From contig VRUG01000025.1 in assembly GCA_019456255.1 (NCBI GenBank), positions 1 to 37,717 on the forward strand: a stretch of 37,717 nt of DNA. Direction: 5' to 3'. The notes below the pieces were generated by a model, which was given only the letters and a program-made list of their open reading frames with translations, had not been told where the DNA came from and ran no database searches. The DNA comes from Planctomycetota bacterium. GTDB taxonomy: Bacteria; Planctomycetota; Phycisphaerae; Sedimentisphaerales; Anaerobacaceae. Below are positions 1 to 6,542 of the stretch, piece by piece (positions within the stretch are counted from its first letter, which is position 1; each line of letters starts with the position of its first letter). The position numbers and the translations under genes are program-made.

Positions 1-26
1 AGATAAACGAACATAAACCCAGAAAA

Positions 27-64
27 GTGTTACCCATGTGCTCGGTATAAAGTGTAACCCATGT
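27..64. repeat. Tandem near-repeat, possible insertion-sequence end
   Basis: Two 13-base near-identical units, GTGTTACCCATGT (27-39) and GTGTAACCCATGT (52-64), lie 25 bases apart, and each is followed within one or two bases by TCGG. Subterminal direct repeats of this style are typical of the ends of some DDE-transposase insertion sequences (IS481- or IS21-like), so the window may begin just inside, or just after, such an element. No transposase is visible because the window starts here. The second unit supplies the ATG used by the following open frame. The family assignment is from memory of the motif style and is uncertain. Confidence 0.4.
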
Positions 65-939
65 TTCGGTTGACACATTCAAATATTGATATTAGCTATG
101 GCGAGGTCAATACTGATGAACCTAGAGAACCGGAATACGTTGATTTAGATGAGTATCGCCTGGTAGTATACAACAAAAAGAACGACGTACTATGGACAGA
201 AAAGTTCGATGGAAATGTGATGGCAGGTGTGGTGATCGATATAATTGGCGACAAAGTAAAAGAGGTCATTGTGGGCATAGGAGGAGAATCGGAAGATACT
301 GGAAAGGTGATCGCCTTTGATGCTTCTGGTAAGGAGCTATGGTCCTATTTACCAAAGATGCGAAAATACTATTCTGGCGGAAGCAGTAACAAGCTAGCGG
401 TGCAGACATTGGTGGTTGAGAGCTTGTTTAATGACCAAGAGAAAGAGATCGTTGTTCTTTATCGGGATGCTCATGGGTGGTACCAATCGCGGCTAGTACT
501 ATTAGACGCGGCTGGAAACAAGATTGGCTCCTATTGGCACCCAGGGCATTTAAGTCGGGTGGTGTTGGGTTCGGAGGACGGGGGGTATCCTTTGAATATC
601 TTGGTTGGAGGCCTTAATAACGATATAAGTAGCCAGTTCGATGGGACTGGCTACATATATGGTGTTTTCTTATTGAACCCCACAAATATTCAAGGGGAAG
701 CTCCACCTTATTATGGACAGGTACGAAGGGGTAGCCAAGAATGGTACGGCCTTATTCTACCAAGGGGAGAATCTACTCACCGGCTGGAAATTATTGACCC
801 TGATAATGACAATAAAAATGAAATATGCGTATGGACAAATAAAGGACACATTTTCTATTTGAATTTTAGTGGTCAGATTATTGGTCTGGGACGAAGTGAC
901 GGTGCTGTAGGAAGTGCACAGTTTATGTTGACCAACTGA
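61..939 (+). CDS. Beta-propeller-like hypothetical protein, probably 5'-truncated
   Basis: The product is 292 residues with no assignable function. Repeated blocks of the form D-x-(D/N)-x-(D/N)-x-x-x-E-(I/V) followed by short beta-strands are visible (VIDIIGDKVKEVIVG near residue 60, IIDPDNDNKNEICVW near 250). They resemble FG-GAP / PQQ-type beta-propeller blades that report stored values, such as 'FDASGKELWSY'. There is no signal peptide, which such proteins normally have, and there is no Shine-Dalgarno before the ATG at 61. That ATG also lies inside the repeated motif at 52-64, and the frame is closed by TAA at 55-57. The likely reading is that the original N-terminus was cut away by an insertion and that the open frame begins artificially. 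It could be a pseudogene remnant. Confidence 0.5.
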   Translation: MFRLTHSNIDISYGEVNTDEPREPEYVDLDEYRLVVYNKKNDVLWTEKFDGNVMAGVVIDIIGDKVKEVIVGIGGESEDTGKVIAFDASGKELWSYLPKMRKYYSGGSSNKLAVQTLVVESLFNDQEKEIVVLYRDAHGWYQSRLVLLDAAGNKIGSYWHPGHLSRVVLGSEDGGYPLNILVGGLNNDISSQFDGTGYIYGVFLLNPTNIQGEAPPYYGQVRRGSQEWYGLILPRGESTHRLEIIDPDNDNKNEICVWTNKGHIFYLNFSGQIIGLGRSDGAVGSAQFMLTN

Positions 940-992
940 TTTTTTGTTAATTTATTTTATTGGATGGGTAATGTCAAGCACGGAATGAGAAA

Positions 993-1014
993 CCCTGCCA
1001 TAGTGATGGCAGGG
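993..1014 (-). terminator. Rho-independent terminator of the phosphorylase gene
   Basis: A perfect 9-bp stem, CCCTGCCAT / ATGGCAGGG, with a 4-base loop lies 19 bases beyond the stop of the minus-strand phosphorylase. Read on the minus strand it is followed by TTTCTCATT, a short T-rich tract. It could also stop transcription of the left-hand gene, but the T tract favours the minus strand. Confidence 0.65.
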
Positions 1015-1032
1015 CTAACCGATAAGGCAAAG

Positions 1033-4000
1033 TTATTGGAGGTATACGTCGATACGGTTTACTCTTCTGTCACGGATGATATGTGCGAGTTCCGGGCCTA
1101 TAGTTGTATTGTCGACTTGTTGGTCGGTATCGAATACATACTTTACCGGTTTAACAGCGGAGTCGCCGAAAGTGTCTTTTCGTGATTCGTTATGGTAAAC
1201 GAGAAGTATGTCACCAAGCAATGCACAAGCGAAAGAGTTAGCAGCTATGTCAACGGTTTTGCCCTTGAAGTTGGCGGTGGTTTGTTTTGTAGTGAACCAG
1301 TCGCCGGGGATAGCTGGCGCGAGTACGAAGTTTAGTTTTTCATCTTCGATGTAGAAAGGATTTTGTCCAATTGTCATAAGCATCGAGATGTGGATGAATT
1401 CAGCTGTTGAGCCGCTTAGTCTTGCGACGAAACCTCGGCCATGAGTTGCCGGGTCGGGGTTAGCAGAAGAGGCTATGAATGAAGAGTTTTCGAGAATGCT
1501 TCTGCCGTAAATTTCGGGTTTCATGAATGGTACGAGCATGGTCTTTGCGTCTTCGTAGAATTCGGTGTATAGTCCTGCCCTTAGGAGTTCGAGCAGGTAC
1601 TTGTATGACATGTGTGTCCAGATGGATTCGTTTTCGAACCATCCTCTGGTGAAAGTTCTCGCCCTGCCAATCTCTGGCGGGCATTCGTCGAGGCATTCGT
1701 TTATTTTGTACATCTGTAGTTTTTTGTCGAAGAGCGGGCTTTTCTTTACGCTTTTATAGACTTTTCTGGCATCGTCGACTGAATCGAGAAGCCTGAGATA
1801 ATGCACCTGTCCTTCGAGGTATAGGGGCATTGGTTTTTGTTCGAATTTTTTTATTGAGGCAGCGAGGTTTTCCGGGTCGAATCCGAGCGGTTCGTTTGTG
1901 TAATAGGTGTGCATTAGAGAAGTTTTCTGGTCCACGGAATTTTTGACGGCTTGGTCGGCTCTTTTTGCGATAGCTTTTAGGAGCGTTTGCAGTTCGTCGC
2001 CAGTGACGGATTTTGTATTTCCGGTGACATTTTTGCGGATTGCTGCCCGGAATTTTTCTCTGATGTCTGCGGCTCGGTTCCAGCAGTAATCTTCCTGTTG
2101 TAAGTCTGTTAGCACCTGCTGGATAAAATCTGCAACTTCTGTCGGGAAGGTGGTGTCTGGAATTTCTTTTAGATTTTGGAGAAGCCAATTTGCCATACGC
2201 GTGGTTTCAGCGGCTTCGCAGGTTGAGGAGCCGAAAACACCGGGCAGGCCGTTAAGTGAATCGTTCCAACCTGGCCGCCCTGCTTCCATTTCGATAGCTT
2301 TGCATCCGTAATCGAAAGAGACCGCTTTTATGGCGAGTAATGCGCACAGTTTTCCGAGTACAGTTACCGGCGGCAGCAGAGTTTTAGAGGGTTGTCCTTC
2401 GGTGACAGCGTTTAGCTGAAGCGGGCCTGAAGAACGCATAACATATTTTTCTGTTCTTGGTACGACGTATGCGCCTTCGTCGAAGAAGTTGATGTCTGCT
2501 TTTGCGGTAAGTACATCGCTGATTTTGTCGGGGTAGACGGCGTTGTATGCTTCGAGCAGGTCGGTAATATAAGTCCAGTGGTCGACCCAGTATCCTCCTT
2601 CGCATCCGGATGCGATTAGTTTCGTATCGCATTGTTCGAGGATATTATTTAGCCATTTGTTTTTGTCGCCGACATCGACATCATGGAGATTGAGCCATGC
2701 GAGTAGTTGTCCTGGGTGGAAGCTATCGCTTAGGATGGCGCAGAAATCCTTGCATGCTTTATCACTTTCTGCTAGGCAAAGTGTTTTAGGGTTTGTTTGA
2801 CTGTCGAGTGTCCAATGGTAGCCTTTAATTCCAAGAGGATTGAAGCCATCGGCCTGGAGTAGTTCTGCGAAGACGCGAATTTCTTCGTCTGCAATTTCGG
2901 GGTAGAAGAGGATGTCGAGTCGTCTGTTTTGACAGATGTCACGGTAGTTACCCGGGCCGCTTGAGAGCGGGTGCGGGGGCAGTACGAAATAATTATAATC
3001 TCTTTCGAGGTCGCCATGCCTGCGTGAGTAAATGTGCAAGGGAGTTGGTCCTGACTTCGAGGGCATGAGGTGCGGGATGCCGCCTCGAAGGACGTTGTCG
3101 AGATAGTTTTGTTTTGAGTATGCGTCGAATTCGGTTTTTTGTGAGACGGTGAATGCAGGCGTGGTGACATCGTCGATGAGTTCTCTGCTTTGCGTGGACG
3201 CGTTTTCGAAGTCCTGGAGTGTTTTGAAATTCGGCAGGAAGTCGGCGAGCATTTTATCGGTAGGCGCAAAGCCAGCTATGGCGATGAGCTTCATGGATTG
3301 TCCGGGCTTTAGTGTGGCTTTTGCCGGTGCGAGGGCGCATGTGAATCTGTTTTCCCAAATCTGGGCGTTTCGGTCTATTTTTTCGTTTGCTATGAATAAT
3401 CTTGGTGTGATGAGGTCGTTTCCATGTCCGAAGATGACGTCCGGGTCGACGAAAGGTTCTACGAGTGTAAACTTTTCGCCTTCGACGGTCCATGCGGCGT
3501 AGAAGCTGCCCTTTTCTACTTTTGTGACTTCTGCTTCATCGTGTGTTCCGACTTTTGTTGAGTAGAATGGTATCTTGTCGCAGACGAGTCTTACTGATGC
3601 GTATGCTTCGCTTATTCTTCTCATGGATTTGAGGCCGAAATCGTTGAAGCCTGCGGGTATGATAAGTGCCAGGCCATCGAGGATGTCGATATCTTTTGTT
3701 TCATCTGAGAAGTTTGAAATAGTAAGCTGGCGAATTAATGTGCCCAAGGGCTGATTTACAGGTGAGAAATATTCGATGTCGAAATCGAGTCCGAGCTTTT
3801 GGTTTTGTTCCCTGATGCGGAGTCTGTCTGGTTCAATCCACATAGTTCTGGTATAACTGTAATGTGTACTTGGGAGGTCGTTTTGGAAAGGCTCATAGAA
3901 TCTTCCATTGACGTTGCAGAAAGTTCTAAATCCCTGAATCGGTACGAGTTGATATGCCCAAGTAGCTGGTAGGAACTCGGCGATGGGATTGTCTTTGTTG

Positions 4001-4215
4001 TCGACTCCGAACGAAACGACAGCTTGTGCGCGGTTGACGTACATACACCATAATGGAACGCCGTCGAGTCCGCCTATACCGGGCAGGAAGCTCGAGAATG
4101 ATGGGGTCTTGTCGTAGTTATCTATTCTGTATTTTCCGCAAGGTTCCAATTCGTACTTGGTTTGGCCTATAGTTTGTTTTGATTTTCCTGAACTATTTCG
4201 TGATTTTTCTACCAT
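1033..4215 (-). CDS. Glycoside phosphorylase, GH94/GH149/GH161-like (candidate beta-1,3-glucan phosphorylase)
   Basis: This 1060-residue protein has no signal peptide or membrane helix, so it should be cytoplasmic. The N-terminal part has the pattern SFLPGIGGLDGVPLW followed by VNRAQAVVSFGV, which I associate with the large (about 1,050-1,150 residue) cellobiose-phosphorylase-like proteins of the inverting phosphorylase clan. A GWNDSLNG motif places a candidate catalytic acid at Asp652, matching the DWND-type motif of GH94 relatives. Family enzymes split a beta-glucosidic bond with phosphate to give glucose 1-phosphate. The length is beyond ordinary cellobiose phosphorylases (about 800) and nearer to GH149/GH161 beta-1,3-glucan phosphorylases. 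The neighbours, a GH16 laminarinase-like enzyme and sugar symporters, support beta-1,3-glucan as substrate. The substrate is inferred; membership in the phosphorylase clan is the firmer part. Confidence 0.75.
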   Translation of the reverse strand: MVEKSRNSSGKSKQTIGQTKYELEPCGKYRIDNYDKTPSFSSFLPGIGGLDGVPLWCMYVNRAQAVVSFGVDNKDNPIAEFLPATWAYQLVPIQGFRTFCNVNGRFYEPFQNDLPSTHYSYTRTMWIEPDRLRIREQNQKLGLDFDIEYFSPVNQPLGTLIRQLTISNFSDETKDIDILDGLALIIPAGFNDFGLKSMRRISEAYASVRLVCDKIPFYSTKVGTHDEAEVTKVEKGSFYAAWTVEGEKFTLVEPFVDPDVIFGHGNDLITPRLFIANEKIDRNAQIWENRFTCALAPAKATLKPGQSMKLIAIAGFAPTDKMLADFLPNFKTLQDFENASTQSRELIDDVTTPAFTVSQKTEFDAYSKQNYLDNVLRGGIPHLMPSKSGPTPLHIYSRRHGDLERDYNYFVLPPHPLSSGPGNYRDICQNRRLDILFYPEIADEEIRVFAELLQADGFNPLGIKGYHWTLDSQTNPKTLCLAESDKACKDFCAILSDSFHPGQLLAWLNLHDVDVGDKNKWLNNILEQCDTKLIASGCEGGYWVDHWTYITDLLEAYNAVYPDKISDVLTAKADINFFDEGAYVVPRTEKYVMRSSGPLQLNAVTEGQPSKTLLPPVTVLGKLCALLAIKAVSFDYGCKAIEMEAGRPGWNDSLNGLPGVFGSSTCEAAETTRMANWLLQNLKEIPDTTFPTEVADFIQQVLTDLQQEDYCWNRAADIREKFRAAIRKNVTGNTKSVTGDELQTLLKAIAKRADQAVKNSVDQKTSLMHTYYTNEPLGFDPENLAASIKKFEQKPMPLYLEGQVHYLRLLDSVDDARKVYKSVKKSPLFDKKLQMYKINECLDECPPEIGRARTFTRGWFENESIWTHMSYKYLLELLRAGLYTEFYEDAKTMLVPFMKPEIYGRSILENSSFIASSANPDPATHGRGFVARLSGSTAEFIHISMLMTIGQNPFYIEDEKLNFVLAPAIPGDWFTTKQTTANFKGKTVDIAANSFACALLGDILLVYHNESRKDTFGDSAVKPVKYVFDTDQQVDNTTIGPELAHIIRDRRVNRIDVYLQ

Positions 4216-4299
4216 CAGTGTAATTTCTCCTATTTAGTCCTAAGGATTTTTCTGTCTAAGTCAGCGACATTATAGCTGATTAGTTATGTAAAAAGACGG

Positions 4300-4328
4300 A
4301 TTGTAGCTTAATCGGGGCAAAAAAACAA
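4300..4328 (-). promoter_or_regulatory. Sigma70-like promoter for the phosphorylase gene
   Basis: On the minus strand TTGTTT (4328-4323), a 17-base spacer and TACAAT (4305-4300) form a plausible -35/-10 pair about 85 bases upstream of the start codon. A second -10-like TATAAT lies at 4274-4269 but has no good -35 partner. Confidence 0.45.
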
Positions 4329-4400
4329 TGCTTAGGTTTGTGGTTTTCGTTTAAATTTGCAATGTTTTTGGCTTCTTATAGGGCTTAGGCATGCGTTCTA

Positions 4401-4429
4401 TTGACTTTTAGGCTGATTTTTGGTACAAT
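4401..4429 (+). promoter_or_regulatory. Sigma70-like promoter for the GH16 gene
   Basis: TTGACT (4401-4406), a 17-base spacer and TACAAT (4424-4429) form a near-consensus promoter 140 bases upstream of the GH16 start. It implies a leader of about 130 bases. Confidence 0.6.
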
Positions 4430-4435
4430 GTTTGC

Positions 4436-4491
4436 TAATAAAAGATTTGAGTAATGAGTACTTTGATTCTATGTGCAATGAGCTTTTATTA
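4436..4491 (+). promoter_or_regulatory. Inverted repeat in the GH16 leader
   Basis: TAATAAAAG (4436-4444) and CTTTTATTA (4483-4491) are a perfect 9-bp inverted repeat starting at the predicted transcription start of the GH16 gene. They could pair as a long-looped leader stem or serve as two half-sites for a repressor. Both arms are AT-rich, so chance cannot be excluded. Confidence 0.3.
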
Positions 4492-4568
4492 AGGACGCAC
4501 TCCCTATTTTTAGCATTATATTCTGGTTTTATGACTGGTCGAGATAATATCTACGAGAGGATGGCGAA

Positions 4569-6515
4569 ATGATGAAGAAACACCTTTTACTTTTAACGAT
4601 TATTGCGGTTATGGTATTTTGCGGAGAAGGGTACGGTGCATATTCACTTGTTTGGTCGGATGAGTTTAACGGTAGCAGTTTGAATACATCTGACTGGACG
4701 GTAGCCCTTGGTAATGGCAGCGGTGGTTGGGGCAACAACGAACTACAATACTACAGGTCGCAGAATGTAAGTGTTTCGGGCGGCAATTTAATACTTGAGA
4801 CCAGAGAACAGACATACGGAAGCTGCTGGTACGGAAGCTGCGAGTACACTTCCGGCAAGATCCATACGAGAGACAAACAGTATTTTCTTTACGGTAAGAT
4901 CGAGGCGAGAGCGAAGGTTCCTACTGGCTATGGAATGTGGCCCGCGTTTTGGATGATGCCTCAATTTGCAGTATATGGCGGCTGGGCAGCGAGCGGCGAG
5001 ATTGACATAATGGAGACCAAAAACGATACCGATTATATTGGCGCCGCAATTCATTACGGCGGTGCCTGGCCAGCGAATACTTATTCAAGCAATTCCTATT
5101 CACCAGGCGGGGTAGATTTTTCGGACGCGTTTCATATTTTTACGATTGAATGGGAACCCGATGCGATACGCTGGTATGTAGACGGTAATCTTTATTACAC
5201 AAGGACAAGTTCTCAATGGTATACTAACGCAGCGCCTGGTAACTCACGTGCGCCCTTTGATGAGGATTTTTATATCATATTAAACGCGGCGATAGGCGGC
5301 AGGTACCCTGGATGTGAAGCCCCGAGTTGTATTACGGCGAGTTTACCTCAACAGTTTTTAATTGACTGGGTGAGGGTTTATCAGGAAAGCGGAAATATTG
5401 CACCAACGGTTTCTATAACGAGTCCTGCTAATGGAGCCGATCTTCCTACGGGTAATATTACTATCAATGCGACGGCATCTGACAGTGATGGTTCTGTCGC
5501 GACAGTAGAGTTTTATGAAAGTGCAAATTATTTAGGTGAAGATACAAGTTCGCCATATAGTTTTACGTGGACGTCGGTTACAGACGGGTGTTATACTTTA
5601 ACGGCAAAGGCAATTGATAATCTTGGTGGTTCGAGTACGGATATTATTAATATTACGGTCGGCATCGGCTGTGGTCAGTTGCCTTACAATGGTTCACCAG
5701 AAGCCATACCGGGTAAGATAGAAGCAGAGGATTTTGACACTGGCGGAGAAGGCGTTGCTTACCATGATACAGACGGCGGTAATAACGGCACTCAATATCG
5801 CACCAGTGAAGACGTTGATATAGAAAATTGCTCAGACACAGGCGGCGGATACAATGTTGGCTGGATGGACCCTGGTGAATGGCTTGAATATACGGTTGAT
5901 GTTGCAGCGGCGGGTGACTACCTGTTAGAAGCTCGTGTTGCGTCGGATTCATCGGGCGGAACTTTCCATGTTGAATTTGGCGGAGTTGACGAGACAGGCA
6001 ATATCAATGTCCCAGTTACGGGCGGATGGCAGAACTGGGTGACTGTAAGTGCTCCTGCGACATTATCAGCAGGCGTTCAGGTAATGCGATTTGCATCGAG
6101 CAGCAGTGGTTACAATGTTAATTACTTCAATATTACTGCGAGTATGGTGACAGTTCCTAATGTTTTAGGGATGACCCAGGCGAGTGCGACATCGGCAATT
6201 ACAGGAGCAGGTTTAAGCGTTGGTACAATCAGTCTGTCGTTTAGCAATACAGTTACAGCAGGTGATGTAATAAGTCAGAATCCAATTGGTGGAACATCGG
6301 CACCGGCAAGCAGTTCGGTTGACCTTGAGATATCTCTTGGAATTCGCGGTGACTTGAATGTTGACGGGACGGTAGACTTTTATGACGTTGGCATTATGGG
6401 CGGTGAATGGCAAACGAGCGGAACGTTAGCGGATATTGAACCGGATGGCGGAGACGGAACGGTTAATCTCAAGGACTTTGCGGCATTGACGTTTAACTGG
6501 GCGGAGAGTATTTAG
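4569..6515 (+). CDS. Secreted GH16 beta-glucanase (laminarinase-like) with CBM6, PASTA and dockerin-like modules
   Basis: This 648-residue secreted endo-beta-glucanase has, in order: a signal peptide (1-23); a GH16 domain (about 24-272); a bacterial Ig-like domain (about 278-364); a CBM6 domain (about 378-524); a PASTA-like repeat (about 527-590); and a dockerin-like tail (about 593-648) with two Ca-binding loops, GDLNVDGTVDFYD and DGGDGTVNLKD. The catalytic motif EIDIME gives nucleophile Glu144 and acid/base Glu149. The catalytic signature and the bound sugar module fit beta-1,3- or mixed beta-1,3/1,4-glucan. A GAGAGG Shine-Dalgarno at 4555-4560 supports the ATG at 4569; an adjacent ATG at 4572 is nearly as good. 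The gene faces the phosphorylase across a shared control region and converges with the GH-A enzyme downstream. A PASTA module on a hydrolase is unusual and may help bind the cell wall. Confidence 0.9.
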   Translation: MMKKHLLLLTIIAVMVFCGEGYGAYSLVWSDEFNGSSLNTSDWTVALGNGSGGWGNNELQYYRSQNVSVSGGNLILETREQTYGSCWYGSCEYTSGKIHTRDKQYFLYGKIEARAKVPTGYGMWPAFWMMPQFAVYGGWAASGEIDIMETKNDTDYIGAAIHYGGAWPANTYSSNSYSPGGVDFSDAFHIFTIEWEPDAIRWYVDGNLYYTRTSSQWYTNAAPGNSRAPFDEDFYIILNAAIGGRYPGCEAPSCITASLPQQFLIDWVRVYQESGNIAPTVSITSPANGADLPTGNITINATASDSDGSVATVEFYESANYLGEDTSSPYSFTWTSVTDGCYTLTAKAIDNLGGSSTDIINITVGIGCGQLPYNGSPEAIPGKIEAEDFDTGGEGVAYHDTDGGNNGTQYRTSEDVDIENCSDTGGGYNVGWMDPGEWLEYTVDVAAAGDYLLEARVASDSSGGTFHVEFGGVDETGNINVPVTGGWQNWVTVSAPATLSAGVQVMRFASSSSGYNVNYFNITASMVTVPNVLGMTQASATSAITGAGLSVGTISLSFSNTVTAGDVISQNPIGGTSAPASSSVDLEISLGIRGDLNVDGTVDFYDVGIMGGEWQTSGTLADIEPDGGDGTVNLKDFAALTFNWAESI

Positions 6516-6542
6516 AAGCTGTACTGGATTTTGACTGGATTG

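Larger units (their letters stand above)
4216..4568. other. Divergent intergenic region with two promoters
   Basis: This 353-base gap separates the divergent phosphorylase and GH16 genes. It holds a candidate promoter for each direction and a 9-bp inverted repeat in the GH16 leader, described separately. The palindrome TCCTAAGGA is also present at 4238-4246. No small ORF with a convincing ribosome site was seen. Confidence 0.6.

Noticed and set aside
964..1185. Open frame opposite the 3' end of the phosphorylase
   Set aside because: It overlaps the real gene and its terminator hairpin, with no ribosome site or recognisable domain.
1754..3502. Several antisense or shifted frames within the phosphorylase gene
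   Set aside because: They have low-complexity, Arg-rich or Ser-rich translations, typical of shadows of a real gene.
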